DNA of 64,000 nt from Bartonella sp. A05 (GCF_026930145.1 NZ_JANHOJ010000003.1:1-64000); one strand, 5' to 3'. Shown: positions 8,889 to 19,464, numbered from the stretch's first letter. Notes: generated by a model not told the origin, from the sequence alone. Numbers and translations are program-made.

Positions 8889-11612
8889 CTAACTTAAACG
8901 CTCTAAAGCAATAAACATCTTTTTCTTTGTAGCATGCAATTCTGTTATTCTTTTACGTTCAAGTTCAACAATTTCTGGCTTTGCATGTTCCAAAAATTTT
9001 GAATTATTTAATTTAACTGATATTTTCTCAATATCCTGTTCAATTTTATTGATCTCTTTTAGCAAGCGAAAACGCTCAGTATCTAAATCAATCAACTGCC
9101 CTAACGGTAAACAAAAAGTCGTCTCACCTAGAATTATTTGCGCCGATATAGCTGGAGCCCTATCAGAAAAATGAATCGTTTCAATACGAGCCAACCTCTT
9201 AAGGACGGAATCATAACGCTGCACACGCTCTTTTATTACCTCTCCTCCCTCTACGATAACAAGAGGTGCCCATGCAGACGCAGGAATATTCATTTCAGAA
9301 CGCACAGAACGAATTCCACCAATAACATCAATAAGCCAATTAATATCGGTCGCAGCTTCTTCATCTGCAAATGTTCCCTGAGGCCATTGTGTCAAGACTA
9401 ACATATCCTCACGCTTCACATCTGCCTTTGTTGTGAGAGACCACAACTCTTCCGTTATATGGGGCATAAAAGGATGAAGAAGCTTATAAACTTCATCAAG
9501 AACCCAAGCAGTACAAGCTTGTGCTTCTTTTTTAGAATCTTCATCTGAACCTTGAAATACTGGCTTGAGAAGCTCAAGATACCAGTCGCATAATGTATTC
9601 CAAATGAATCGATACAATGCACCAGCAGATTCATTGAACCTATAGTTTTCAATACCTGCAGTCACTGCAGAAACAGTTTTGGATAATTCTGTTAAAATCC
9701 AACGATTGAGTGCAAGCTTGGCTTTTTCTGGCTTAAAAGCTAAATCATGCTGAACACCATTCATTTGTGCAAATCGAGTAGCGTTCCATAATTTTGTAGC
9801 AAAATTGCGATAACCTGCGATACGGGAAGGATCCAATTTTACATCACGACCTTGTGCAGCCATAATAGCTAAAGTAAAACGCAACGCATCTGCGCCATAT
9901 TGATCAATGAGTTCTAATGGGTCAATAACGTTTCCTTTTGACTTTGACATCTTTGCGCCCGTCTGATCTCGCACAAGAGCATGTACATAAACAGTTGGAA
10001 AAGGTACCTCACCCATAAAGTGAAGCCCCATCATCATCATACGCGCGACCCAAAAAAAGATAATATCAAACCCTGTAACTGATAGAGATGTTGGGTAAAA
10101 AGCGGTTAACTCACTGGTTTTATCAGGCCAACCTAGCGTAGAAAAAGGCCAAAGAGCTGACGAAAACCAAGTATCTAAAACATCTTGATCACGCGTTAAC
10201 TGAACCACTTCACCGTAATAAGAGAAAGCTGAAGCCAAAGCCTCTTCTTCAGTTTTTTCAACGAATACAACACCATCTGGACCGTACCAAGCCGGGATCT
10301 GATGTCCCCACCATAATTGACGGGAAATACACCAAGGCTGAATATTCTGCATCCAATTAAAATAAGTTTTTTCCCAACTTGCCGGAACGAACCGTGTTTT
10401 TCCTTCACAAACAGCCTCAATTGCTGGTTTTGCTAATTCCGCAGCATTCACATACCATTGATCTGTTAATAACGGTTCAATAGGCACTCCACTCCGATCT
10501 CCATGAGGAACAGCATGTGGATGATCGTCAATCGATACAAGATATCCTCTTTCTTCCATCAAAGAGACAATCCGATCTCGTGCAACAAAACGATCAGATT
10601 GGTTTAAATTCTCCACAAAATCTTTCAATTCATCCGATAAAAACAAACCATCAAAGAACGCATCATTATCGCGCAAACAAATTTCAGCATTGTGCGTAAA
10701 CACATTGATTAAACGTAAATTGTGTCGTTTTCCCACTTCAAAATCATTGAAATCATGTGCTGGAGTAATTTTTACAGCACCGCTTCCCTCTTCAGGATTT
10801 GCATAAGAATCACCTACAATCAATAATTTGCGACCAACGATTGGTAAGATAGCATTATGACCTATAAGATTTTTATAACGCTCATCTTCAGGATTAACCG
10901 CAATTCCTGTGTCGCCAAGCATCGTTTCGGGTCGTGTCGTTGCAACTGTTATAAAAGTTGTAGAATCATCCGGATCAAAAACTTTACCTTCAAGAGGATA
11001 TCTAAAATGCCACAAATGACCGTTTATTTCTTTTGCTTCAACTTCAAGATCCGAAATAGCCGTTAATAATTTTGGATCCCAATTAACCAGACGCTTATCC
11101 TTATATATCAATCCTTGCTTGTAGAGCGTAACAAAAACTTCACGAACAGCCTGAGATAAGCCTTCATCCATCGTAAACCGCTCACGTGACCAATCACATG
11201 AAACACCCAGACGCCGTAACTGATTGATAATGATTCCTCCAGTCTCATGACGCCATTCCCAAATACGATCAACAAATTTTTCCCTACCCATTTCTTGACG
11301 CGTTGGCTCTTTGCGTTTTGCAAGTTGGCGTTCAACAACCATTTGTGTTGCAATTCCCGCATGATCCATTCCAGGCTGCCATAAAACATTTTTGCCACGC
11401 ATCCGCTGAAAGCGTACTATAATATCTTGGATTGTCGTATTTAACGCGTGCCCCATATGAAGAGAGCCTGTAACATTAGGTGGCGGAAGCATAACGCAAA
11501 AAGAATCTGCATGTAATTTTGCACCTACACCCGCTCTAAAAGCACCACGTTTTTCCCACTCTTTTGCAATCCTTGCTTCTATGGAAGCGGCATCATAGTT
11601 TTTTTCCAGCAT
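8889..11612 (-). CDS. valS: Valyl-tRNA synthetase
   Basis: Class I aminoacyl-tRNA synthetase that charges tRNA-Val and edits misactivated Thr. It has 907 residues. The HIGH motif appears as PPNVTGSLHMGHAL near residue 45, KMSKS as GAKMSKSKGNVIDP near residue 550, and a C-terminal coiled-coil arm (EINKIEQDIEKISVKLNN) is present, all typical of ValRS. It lies downstream of popZ, the order seen in other alphaproteobacteria. Confidence 0.97.
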   Translation of the reverse strand: MLEKNYDAASIEARIAKEWEKRGAFRAGVGAKLHADSFCVMLPPPNVTGSLHMGHALNTTIQDIIVRFQRMRGKNVLWQPGMDHAGIATQMVVERQLAKRKEPTRQEMGREKFVDRIWEWRHETGGIIINQLRRLGVSCDWSRERFTMDEGLSQAVREVFVTLYKQGLIYKDKRLVNWDPKLLTAISDLEVEAKEINGHLWHFRYPLEGKVFDPDDSTTFITVATTRPETMLGDTGIAVNPEDERYKNLIGHNAILPIVGRKLLIVGDSYANPEEGSGAVKITPAHDFNDFEVGKRHNLRLINVFTHNAEICLRDNDAFFDGLFLSDELKDFVENLNQSDRFVARDRIVSLMEERGYLVSIDDHPHAVPHGDRSGVPIEPLLTDQWYVNAAELAKPAIEAVCEGKTRFVPASWEKTYFNWMQNIQPWCISRQLWWGHQIPAWYGPDGVVFVEKTEEEALASAFSYYGEVVQLTRDQDVLDTWFSSALWPFSTLGWPDKTSELTAFYPTSLSVTGFDIIFFWVARMMMMGLHFMGEVPFPTVYVHALVRDQTGAKMSKSKGNVIDPLELIDQYGADALRFTLAIMAAQGRDVKLDPSRIAGYRNFATKLWNATRFAQMNGVQHDLAFKPEKAKLALNRWILTELSKTVSAVTAGIENYRFNESAGALYRFIWNTLCDWYLELLKPVFQGSDEDSKKEAQACTAWVLDEVYKLLHPFMPHITEELWSLTTKADVKREDMLVLTQWPQGTFADEEAATDINWLIDVIGGIRSVRSEMNIPASAWAPLVIVEGGEVIKERVQRYDSVLKRLARIETIHFSDRAPAISAQIILGETTFCLPLGQLIDLDTERFRLLKEINKIEQDIEKISVKLNNSKFLEHAKPEIVELERKRITELHATKKKMFIALERLS

Positions 11613-11783
11613 TCTTACCCACTTAATTCACAACGCCACTAACAACGCAACCGCACTCCAACACTCAATCATACTACCTACAAGTGCCGTTTATTTCAAA
11701 CAACTTCACAAAAATACAAACAAACCTTTTATGATAGTTAAGGTGAAACACTAGATCATCAAAGATAATAAGTAAATAAATAC

Positions 11784-12377
11784 TTAAGGTAATTTTTTAA
11801 TCGTTTTGACGATCTCTTCGCGTAAAATCTTTTCAAGCAAAACAGGCAATTGACGTTGTAACCATTCTGCTATGGCCGGACGCAATACATTTTCTGCAAT
11901 TTTCTCAGCAGAAGAGACACAATACGCAGACAATCCTAAAGAATCAGAAGCGAAATTCTCTTGCTTTGACCTAAACACCTCATCATCATATTTTTTTGTT
12001 TTATGAACCGAACTCTGATCTTCAGAGGAAAGATTCATCTTTTGTTTTTGCGTATTTATACTCACTGTATTATTTTCGCTAACTGTATTATTTTCTATTT
12101 TAAGGCCATTTTGTACTTGTGGTAAAGGAAAATCTTGTTTTTCAGAAGGGAAACCAATACGATCAGCTAAAGCCTTCATAGCATCATCAACTGATGAAGA
12201 AGCTTCGTAAATGCTCGCCGATGGGACTTCCAAACGATCTGTCGAAGCACTTACTGCGACATTCTCTTCACTTGAAAAATGACCTGTTTGAACCGCATTC
12301 TCTTCGATTATTTCACGAATAGACGTCAAAATCTTATCCATACTTGGCTCACGCAATGCACTGGAACTTTGTACCAT
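11784..12377 (-). CDS. popZ: PopZ-like polar organising protein (DUF2497)
   Basis: 197 residues with the PopZ/DUF2497 plan: a conserved N-terminal helix EPSMDKILTSIREIIEEN, a variable acidic Ser/Gln-rich linker, and a conserved C-terminal region LRPAIAEWLQRQLPVLLEKI. In Caulobacter and relatives PopZ forms a polar matrix that anchors the chromosome origin and cell-cycle proteins. The position directly before valS matches the Caulobacter gene order, which supports the call. In Rhizobiales it usually marks the growing pole; this is inferred here. Confidence 0.85.
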   Translation of the reverse strand: MVQSSSALREPSMDKILTSIREIIEENAVQTGHFSSEENVAVSASTDRLEVPSASIYEASSSVDDAMKALADRIGFPSEKQDFPLPQVQNGLKIENNTVSENNTVSINTQKQKMNLSSEDQSSVHKTKKYDDEVFRSKQENFASDSLGLSAYCVSSAEKIAENVLRPAIAEWLQRQLPVLLEKILREEIVKTIKKLP

Positions 12378-12613
12378 AACTCAAACCTCTCAAAGACGCA
12401 AAAAATAGAATCATCCTCTCAATATGATCAGACGAATTACAAAATTAATATATCTCTTCATACCGAAAACGATGCTACACACAACTTTCTTCCCCTTGAT
12501 TAAGTAAAAGAACCCGCATATTTTTCAACATAATCAACTATTGATTTATTCGTCCTTTAGAAGCTAAAATTACTTTTGCACATAAAAAATCGCTTTTTAC
12601 ATTCTCAGCATAC

Positions 12614-13897
12614 TTATTTAATAATCTTCAATCCTAAATAGTCCGCAGTCAGTTTACCAATAGAAGATTGTACATTATAGCTTGCAACAACAGCATTACA
12701 TTCCGCAGTTATCAACGCAATTTGAGCATTAATCAACTGGCTTCGAGAATTTAAAACATCCAACGTAGTTGCTTGCCCTACACGATTTTCTTGAACACGA
12801 CCTTTAAAAGCAATTTCAGCAGCACGAACACTCTCACGATAAGCAACAACAGACGCTTGTGCACCCTCAAACTGAAACCAAGCAGAAGTTAGTGCCTGCC
12901 TTATATTACTGTGCGCCAAATCAAGCTGGATGCGAGCCTGTCCCAGTTGCTCTTTTGATTGACGCATCTGCGCAGACGTACGCCCACCTTCAAAAATTGG
13001 AACACTCACCAAAATCCCAACCGAATGAGAAGCTCCATCTTCTCCCAAACCACTATAAATTTTATTATAGGACCTTGTCGCAGAAAAATCAACCTTAGGA
13101 AGTAATGCCCCCTCTTTTGCTTTTACATTATAAGCACTAGCATCAATCAAATATTTCGCATAAAGAATTGCTGGATGCATAATAACACCCATTTTCTCAG
13201 CTGCATCAAGACTTACAGGCAGATCTTCTGCTACCGGCGGACGTTCCAATTTTTTAGGATCATAACCAATGACTTGCCGATAAGCTGCCTCTGCTGACTT
13301 TACATTAGCACGCGCAAGCATGAGATCAGAAACAGCCACAGAACGCGCTGCCTGCGCTTGAGCAAAATCAACGCGAGCCCCTTCCCCCACATCAAGCCTT
13401 GCTTTATTTGCACGAACTTGCTCTTCAAGAGCCACCAAATTTTCTCTACGGAGATCAGCAATGCGACGCGCTTGATACACATTAGTATACGCTGTCACAA
13501 CGTCCAAAAATACATTTTGCTCAACATTGCGAAAATATTCACGCTGTGCTTGCATTTTAACTTGAGCGGAAAAAAATGTATTTTGCGTGACAAAACCGTC
13601 AAATATTCTCTGATTTAATTTTATTCCTATAGTTCCAACAGCATTATCGGAACCTGTGATGCCATTATTACGAACATAGCTTCCTACCCCTTCAATTTGT
13701 GGTAGAAAACCCGAGCGTGCAACAGCGACATCCTCACCTGCGATACGCACAGCTACACGCTCACTATTCAATTTGGCATTATGTACATAAGCTTTAGAAA
13801 AAGCATCCTTTAATGTCTCAGCACAAGCCGATCCTGATACAAAACCACCCAATGTTAGCAATAAACATACATGAAATTTCTTATTTATTTTAAACAC
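12614..13897 (-). CDS. tolC: TolC family outer-membrane channel
   Basis: Trimeric outer-membrane efflux/type I secretion channel subunit, 427 residues. It has a signal peptide ending SACA, two homologous long coiled-coil halves, and typical TolC segments such as QRIFDGFVTQN and the second-half counterpart VPIFEGGRTSAQMRQ. It would pair with inner-membrane pumps encoded elsewhere. It follows pcm by 53 bases and may be cotranscribed with it. Confidence 0.93.
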   Translation of the reverse strand: MFKINKKFHVCLLLTLGGFVSGSACAETLKDAFSKAYVHNAKLNSERVAVRIAGEDVAVARSGFLPQIEGVGSYVRNNGITGSDNAVGTIGIKLNQRIFDGFVTQNTFFSAQVKMQAQREYFRNVEQNVFLDVVTAYTNVYQARRIADLRRENLVALEEQVRANKARLDVGEGARVDFAQAQAARSVAVSDLMLARANVKSAEAAYRQVIGYDPKKLERPPVAEDLPVSLDAAEKMGVIMHPAILYAKYLIDASAYNVKAKEGALLPKVDFSATRSYNKIYSGLGEDGASHSVGILVSVPIFEGGRTSAQMRQSKEQLGQARIQLDLAHSNIRQALTSAWFQFEGAQASVVAYRESVRAAEIAFKGRVQENRVGQATTLDVLNSRSQLINAQIALITAECNAVVASYNVQSSIGKLTADYLGLKIIK

Positions 13898-13950
13898 AAA
13901 AATAAATCCTAAACCAACTACTTAACCATCCGCTATTCACAGATAGTAAA

Positions 13951-14625
13951 TTAAAATATAAAATTAGGCGCTTTTAAAAAACCCGGAAGACCTTTTACAG
14001 CGAGGTTAAAAGCACGGCGACCCGAAACAACACCTTCTTCTTTCACATAGATTCGCGCAACACCTGCATTACCATGTCCTTCAACAACAACAAGACGTCC
14101 CCCTTCTTTCATTTGTTCAAATATAACATCAGGAATAAAATCGACAGCACCTTCAATAAAAATGACATCATAAGGCCCTTCAACAGCATATCCCTGCTCT
14201 AATGATCCATGAACAACCACCACATTATCACAATGATTACGTTCTAAAATCTTAGCTGCTCTTTCTGAAAGAACCTTATTATTTTCCAATGCAATTACAA
14301 ATCCAGCAAGCTTGGAAAATAACGCCGCACAATAACCACTATTGGCACCGATATCTAAAACAATATCCGATGGTTTTGCAGCAGCAAGCTGTAATAATTT
14401 TGCTAAAGATGCAGGCCCCATTAAATAGCACGCTGGCAAACTATTTTGCGCTGGAAATACAACAATATCACTATCAAGATAACTTAAATCTTTACTGCTT
14501 TCAGGTACAAAATCTTCACGTGGCATCGTTAAAAATGCTTCCAAAACCGATAAATTCGTTACATCTACTGTACGAATTTGATTGTCAACCATTTTGCGAC
14601 GAAGATCTGCAAAATCCACAACCAT
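13951..14625 (-). CDS. pcm: Protein-L-isoaspartate O-methyltransferase family protein
   Basis: SAM-dependent methyltransferase of the PCMT family, 224 residues from the ATG at 14625. A longer frame begins 60 bases upstream, but MVVDFADLRRKMVDNQIR is the conserved start and is preceded by AAGAAGGGG. Motif I is VLDIGANSGYCAAL near residue 85. The family repairs isoaspartyl residues, though the alphaproteobacterial tolC-linked paralogue may have a different substrate. First gene of a likely pcm-tolC unit. Confidence 0.85.
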   Translation of the reverse strand: MVVDFADLRRKMVDNQIRTVDVTNLSVLEAFLTMPREDFVPESSKDLSYLDSDIVVFPAQNSLPACYLMGPASLAKLLQLAAAKPSDIVLDIGANSGYCAALFSKLAGFVIALENNKVLSERAAKILERNHCDNVVVVHGSLEQGYAVEGPYDVIFIEGAVDFIPDVIFEQMKEGGRLVVVEGHGNAGVARIYVKEEGVVSGRRAFNLAVKGLPGFLKAPNFIF

Positions 14626-14837
14626 AATCAGCCCCTTCTTCCACAGATAACGCACACCTAATAGAATGGCAACAGTCGAAAACAAAATACTCTTCTTTAG
14701 ATGTTACAGAAAAGTACTCTACAGTCAACAACAAGATTTCAACTTCGCCTTTATTTTCATACAAATGTCTGTGTAGAGAGTTAAAGGAAAGATTATTAAA
14801 GCGTACTCTTGCAGGAAACTATTTTACCAAAATCGAC

Positions 14838-14911
14838 TGGAGGCCTCGCCCGGAATCGAACCGGGATACAAGGATTTGCAGTCCTCTGCGTAACCATTCC
14901 GCCACGAGGCC
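14838..14911 (-). tRNA. tRNA-Cys (GCA)
   Basis: A 74-base cloverleaf on the minus strand. The 7-bp acceptor stem GGCCTCG/CGAGGCC, the anticodon loop CTGCAAA (GCA), the T-arm GGTTCGATTCC and an encoded CCA are all visible. It is the only Cys tRNA seen in the window. Confidence 0.96.
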
Positions 14912-15087
14912 TCATAAAAAATACGGAAACTATCACTAAGGGAAGGCAGCGCATCCGTCAAGATATAGAAATCTCCTTATAATCTTTTTGCTTTCTTTAT
15001 GCAATTTTATTTTTTTTTAGAAAAAGCAATTTTACCCTTTGCAAATCAATATTGCTTTGCTATAGCCTCTATGCATATTGGTGTTAT

Positions 15088-15162
15088 TCCTCGGTAGCTC
15101 AGCGGTAGAGCAACCGGCTGTTAACCGGTTGGTCGCTGGTTCGAATCCGGCCCGGGGAGCCA
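15088..15162 (+). tRNA. tRNA-Asn (GUU)
   Basis: A 75-base cloverleaf. The acceptor stem TCCTCGG/CCGGGGA contains one G-T pair, the D-arm reads AGCTCAGCGGTAGAGC, the anticodon loop has GTT, the T-arm is GGTTCGAATCC, and CCA is encoded. Confidence 0.96.
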
Positions 15163-15355
15163 TTATTTTTTATCAAGTTTGAATTTATTCTTTTATAGTT
15201 AAGGTTTGCTAAGGTCTAACTATTATAGCATTTGGGTTTTCCTTTACAAAATCGATAAGGCCTTCAATACGATCTCTTTAAAAGTTAGGTTTTCCAATTG
15301 CTACAATTAAAATCATAATGTCCTTAGAAGTAATTTTTTCTTCTAATACTTATAT

Positions 15356-16738
15356 TTAAGATGCCTGTTTTATTGACTTGCGAAAACGAAACGATTTTGC
15401 ACGCTTTGCTGTTTCTTTTGCCTTTTCGTGTCGTTTACTTTTAGCCAAAGATTTTCTGCTATGTGGCTGTGCCATCTTATTTGTGTGGCCAGAGATCTGC
15501 TTTAGATGTTTAAATTTGTTCAAAGAACGTTTCTTACCATTTTTTGGCTCTCCACCTTCTGGCGCTAATAGCTTTTCCGGGAAATCTGAAAACTGAGGGG
15601 GAATTTCTTCACGTGTCAATTTCATACGAATCAAACTCTCTACCGCACGCAACCGTGTCCGTTCCGTTCCTTCATCAAAGAATGTAATAGCATCACCCGA
15701 TGCACCATTACGTCCCGTGCGGCCAATGCGATGTACATAACTTTCAGCTTCATCCGGTAAATCATAATTAATAACGTGACTGATTCCTGAGACATCAATA
15801 CCGCGTGCAGCAATATCGGTTGCAACAAGAATTCTAACCGATCCTTCTCGGAAAGCTCTTAATGCACGTTGCCGAGCATTTTGTGACTTATTTCCATGGA
15901 TCGTTGCAACAGGATATCCTGTTTTTTCCAAATGACGCGAAACAGCATCAGCACCATATTTTGTTCGTGTAAAAACAATGACCGAAGCTAAAGCTGGATT
16001 CGTTAGAAGCTGGCTCAAAACATTTTTCTTTTCACGAGTAGGAACACGATATAACTTCTGAGTAATTTCTGTAGCAGTTGTTCCCTGAGGAACAATTTCT
16101 ATTTTTACTGGCTCCTTAAGCAAACTATTTGCAAGCGTAGCAATTTCTTTCGGCATTGTTGCAGAAAAGAGTGCTGCCTGACGCTTATGATGCAAAAGTT
16201 TTGCAATTTGCCGTACATCGTTAATAAAACCCATATCTAACATACGATCTGCTTCATCTAGAACTAAAAAACGAGACTGAGAAAGATCAATATATTTTTC
16301 ACGGGCAAGATCCATTAAACGTCCTGGCGTTGCGATCAAAACATCCACACCCGCTTTCATACGTTTGATTTGCGCTAAACGCGATACTCCACCCAAAATC
16401 AAGCATGTTGAAAGATGCGTTCCTTTTACAGAAGCAATAATCGTTTCCTCAATCTGCACAGCAAGCTCACGCGTAGGAGTTAAAATTAAAGCGCGCGCAG
16501 TTTTAGGGTGACGTTTATTACCTAAAGCTAAAATCTGACTCAAAATGGGCAGAGTGAATGCCAATGTTTTTCCAGAACCGGTCTGCGCAATACCTAAAAT
16601 ATCATATCCCTTCAGCATTATAGGAATAGTCTGTTCTTGAATAGGTTTAGGTTTTCTTATACCAGAAATAAGCAGGTTTTTAATTAAAAGAGGAGACAAA
16701 CCTAATTCTGTAAATACATTTTCTTTATCTAAATTCAA
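15356..16738 (-). CDS. rhlE: DEAD-box ATP-dependent RNA helicase, RhlE type
   Basis: 460-residue RNA helicase. Motifs in order: Q-motif, AQTGSGKT (I), PTRELA (Ia), DEAD (II), SAT (III), VATDIAARGID (V) and HRIGRTGR (VI). A basic C-terminal tail (KKRSLNKFKHLK..., many Lys/Arg) replaces any DbpA-type RNA-binding domain, which favours RhlE. The role is probably ribosome assembly or RNA remodelling. Stands alone on the minus strand. Confidence 0.92.
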   Translation of the reverse strand: MNLDKENVFTELGLSPLLIKNLLISGIRKPKPIQEQTIPIMLKGYDILGIAQTGSGKTLAFTLPILSQILALGNKRHPKTARALILTPTRELAVQIEETIIASVKGTHLSTCLILGGVSRLAQIKRMKAGVDVLIATPGRLMDLAREKYIDLSQSRFLVLDEADRMLDMGFINDVRQIAKLLHHKRQAALFSATMPKEIATLANSLLKEPVKIEIVPQGTTATEITQKLYRVPTREKKNVLSQLLTNPALASVIVFTRTKYGADAVSRHLEKTGYPVATIHGNKSQNARQRALRAFREGSVRILVATDIAARGIDVSGISHVINYDLPDEAESYVHRIGRTGRNGASGDAITFFDEGTERTRLRAVESLIRMKLTREEIPPQFSDFPEKLLAPEGGEPKNGKKRSLNKFKHLKQISGHTNKMAQPHSRKSLAKSKRHEKAKETAKRAKSFRFRKSIKQAS

Positions 16739-17045
16739 AATAAAATCTTTCCTTACTCAATAACTATAAACAAGTAACAAACTGAATTACCTTACTTAAA
16801 AACCTGCACAACAGAGATCATGATATTTAACAGTTGTAAAACAACGCTCTAAATAAGAACAAGCGTTTATGCAACCCATGAGAATCTTGAAAACAAAATG
16901 AAGATGCACACAACTCTCTTTATAAAGAGCAAATCAATCAACTAAAAGCACCTTCACTTGCACTATCTATTATTGGATCAAAACAAAAAAGCATACACTC
17001 TTGCAAAGTATATTTATTATACATAAAAAACAATATTCTAATTGT
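16739..17045. other. Intergenic stretch before rhlE
   Basis: 307 AT-rich bases upstream of the helicase gene and downstream of the exported-protein gene. It must hold the helicase promoter; nothing else is recognisable. Confidence 0.3.
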
Positions 17046-17576
17046 TTATTTTTTTACTATTGTTTCCGCTGGCAAATTTATCCCATTTAGGTCAGGATAA
17101 ATCTCAAGAAAAACTGGATTTTGTACCGTTTTTTGTCCACCATAGATTAAATACCATTTGTCATTATCAACTATCGCTAATGTTTTATATTGAATGACCC
17201 GATCTTTTGTCTCAAGCCTAGTTGGAATCAAAGCGTAGAAAGTACCTTTATCTGTTTGTCGATAGTCTATTTTTGTTTCATCTAAATGATAAGAATCAAT
17301 AGAAAAATTTTTAAATTGAGCGCGGAGCTGTTCAAGAAAACTCTTCCGTAAATCAACCTCTGTTGTGTTTAATCGACGTGCTATTTCTTTATAAAGTTGA
17401 TCAGGCATATGAGTAGAAATAATTGCAAAATCTCCCTTTTTCACGGCATCATTAATATCAACAACTAAATTCGAAAGCTCAATTCGTTGTACTGACGCTG
17501 GTTCAGAAGCAAAACTCTGTCTGCCAGCCTCTAATAATAGAAATACCCCCAGCACAAGGTAAAATATAGACTTCAT
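17046..17576 (-). CDS. Exported protein of unknown function
   Basis: 176 residues. An N-terminal signal peptide MKSIFYLVLGVFLLLEAGRQ ends near SFASEP. The mature part has alternating charged helices and beta-rich segments with no motif I recognise. It lies 36 bases after ilvA on the same strand, so it is probably cotranscribed. Likely periplasmic; no function can be assigned. Confidence 0.7.
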   Translation of the reverse strand: MKSIFYLVLGVFLLLEAGRQSFASEPASVQRIELSNLVVDINDAVKKGDFAIISTHMPDQLYKEIARRLNTTEVDLRKSFLEQLRAQFKNFSIDSYHLDETKIDYRQTDKGTFYALIPTRLETKDRVIQYKTLAIVDNDKWYLIYGGQKTVQNPVFLEIYPDLNGINLPAETIVKK

Positions 17577-17612
17577 TTTTACATCTCTTCTGTCAACAAG
17601 AAATTCAGCTAC

Positions 17613-18878
17613 TCAAACTACAAAATCAAATAATGTTTGATCATCGGTAATATCGCGATAGGACCAGCCTAATGCTTGAAAATTATCCTCTAATAAATAA
17701 AAATTATCATATTTTTTTGTTTCAATTGCAATTAATACAGAACCAAAATTTCTAGCTGATTTTTTTAAATATTCAAAGCGTACAATATCATCATCTGGAG
17801 ATAACTGATCAAGAAAAATGCGCAATGCACCAGGATGCTGTGGAAAACTAAAAATAAAATATTTTTTCAACCCCTGAAAACGTAAAGAACGCTCTTTAAT
17901 ATCCGGCAAACGTTCAAAATCAAAATTACCTCCCGAAATAACCAGAAGAATTTTTTTTCCTTTCAACTCCTGATGAGAAATGCTTTTAAGAGCATCAATC
18001 GATAAAGCGCCAGCTGGCTCAAGCACTACGCCTTCAATATTAAGCATTTCAACCATTGTAGAACAAATCCGATTTTCAGGAATTGTAATAACAGACTCCG
18101 GCAAAAATTGCTTCAGCATTGCATAATTTAATACACCAATTTCAGCCACGGCAGCACCATCTACAAACGCATCAATACTATCAAGTTTGACATGTTTTCC
18201 TTTGTTCAAACACGCAAGCAGACTCGCAGCTCCCTGCGGCTCCACAAAGCGAAGCTCTGTTTTCCAACCGTATTCACGTAAAAAATTACTTACACCACTA
18301 GCCAAACCACCACCACCTACAGGAACGATTATTAAATCTGGCTCACTCTCTCCATTGAGCTTTTTCCATTGCAAAGCAGCCTCGCACAAAACTGTTGCCT
18401 GTCCCGTGATAATGCGCATATCGTCAAAAGGCGGTGCCATCACTCCTCCACCCTCAGCAACAAAAGACTGTGCTGCCGCATAGCATTGGTCAAATGTATT
18501 ACCAATCAAACGGATTTCAATAAATTCCTTTCCAAAAATGCGCGTCTTATCAATTTTCTGTTGCGGTGTTGTTTTAGGCATAAAAATAACACCTTTACGT
18601 TTAAAATGGCGACAAACAAAAGCAATCCCTTGAGCATGATTACCTGCTGACGCACAAACAAATGCTGTATCTTGGGATATTTTCTCAAGCATTTCTGAAA
18701 CAAAATTGAAAGCACCGCGGATTTTATACGATCGCACAGGTGTCAAATCCTCACGCTTTAAATAAATTTCCGCATCATATTTTTGACTAAGATAGTCATT
18801 TCGTTGCAGTGGCGTTTCAGAAAAAACATTATGTAAAGCCGTCATAGCCCTCGTTACATCTTGAACAAATTGACTCAT
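17613..18878 (-). CDS. ilvA: Threonine dehydratase
   Basis: PLP-dependent threonine ammonia-lyase that makes 2-oxobutanoate for isoleucine synthesis. It has 421 residues. The PLP lysine is in RSYKIRGAFNF near residue 49, the phosphate-binding loop is VGGGGLASG, and a single ACT-like regulatory domain follows residue ~330 (FSFPQHPGALRIFLDQLSP), as in short IlvA forms. Feedback inhibition by isoleucine is likely from the domain but not shown. Confidence 0.93.
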   Translation of the reverse strand: MSQFVQDVTRAMTALHNVFSETPLQRNDYLSQKYDAEIYLKREDLTPVRSYKIRGAFNFVSEMLEKISQDTAFVCASAGNHAQGIAFVCRHFKRKGVIFMPKTTPQQKIDKTRIFGKEFIEIRLIGNTFDQCYAAAQSFVAEGGGVMAPPFDDMRIITGQATVLCEAALQWKKLNGESEPDLIIVPVGGGGLASGVSNFLREYGWKTELRFVEPQGAASLLACLNKGKHVKLDSIDAFVDGAAVAEIGVLNYAMLKQFLPESVITIPENRICSTMVEMLNIEGVVLEPAGALSIDALKSISHQELKGKKILLVISGGNFDFERLPDIKERSLRFQGLKKYFIFSFPQHPGALRIFLDQLSPDDDIVRFEYLKKSARNFGSVLIAIETKKYDNFYLLEDNFQALGWSYRDITDDQTLFDFVV

Positions 18879-19037
18879 AGCGCCAACTATTTCCCCACTT
18901 CATTGCTATTCTCAAAATCTCTTCTAAATGCAAAAACGATCATTGTCAGTAAAAATTATATCAAAAAACTAAAGGTTTTTCTTTTATGATTAATTCTTGA
19001 TTCAATAAAAGATATAGCTTATGAAGAGGTCTTCATT

Positions 19038-19123
19038 GCGGACGTGATGAAATCGGTAAACATAGCAGACTTAAAATCTGCCGGTCTAAGGCCTTGCGGG
19101 TTCAAGTCCCGCCGTCCGCACCA
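19038..19123 (+). tRNA. tRNA-Leu (UAA), prophage integration target
   Basis: An 86-base class II tRNA. The acceptor stem is GCGGACG/CGTCCGC, the anticodon stem GCAGA/TCTGC encloses CTTAAAA (anticodon UAA), a variable arm is present, the T-arm is GGTTCAAGTCC and CCA is encoded. The last 10 bases are the left attachment core of the prophage. The gene is left intact by the insertion. Confidence 0.96.
19114..19123 (+). repeat. Left attachment core
   Basis: GTCCGCACCA at the 3' end of tRNA-Leu, identical to 62113-62122. Counting the flanks, 13 of 14 bases match (CGC, one mismatch, then the 10-base core). Confidence 0.85.
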
Positions 19124-19179
19124 GTAATATGAAATTTTCCATTATTTTTCAAACAGTTATTTAAAACTAAAAAAATAAA

Positions 19180-19231
19180 ACCACCTTTTAAACCACCTTT
19201 CATGATGCTATTACAGTGCTATCAGGTGATA
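19180..19231 (+). repeat. Left integrase arm-type repeats and inverted element
   Basis: Two direct copies of ACCACCTTT (19180-19188 and 19192-19200), 57 bases inside the left core, match the three copies beside the integrase. TATCAGGTGATA (19220-19231) is the reverse complement of TATCACCTGATA at 61965-61976. These are probable binding sites for the Arm-DNA-binding domain of the integrase and for an excision factor. Confidence 0.7.
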
Positions 19232-19424
19232 CCTGTAGCTATAGAAAATACGAATCAAGAGAGGAATTCGAACCCTAATTTCACATAAAATAATGCTTTG
19301 ATTTTATTGATATTTTTTAAAGGTAAGGGACGATAAAATAAGGTTAGGGAATAGGATTTTCCAATTTGTCTCTATGTGGTTTGTCAACGGTTATTTTTTT
19401 AAAGGATTTTCAAGGTTCCTTCAA

Positions 19425-19444
19425 AGGGACTTTTAAGAGTCCCT
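19425..19444. terminator. Hairpin downstream of the methylase gene
   Basis: Stem AGGGACT/AGTCCCT (7 bp) with a 6-base loop lies between the left att site and the end of the minus-strand methylase gene. No strong T-run follows in either direction, so termination is only a guess. Confidence 0.4.
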
Positions 19445-19464
19445 CGAAGACTATTTTTCTTCTG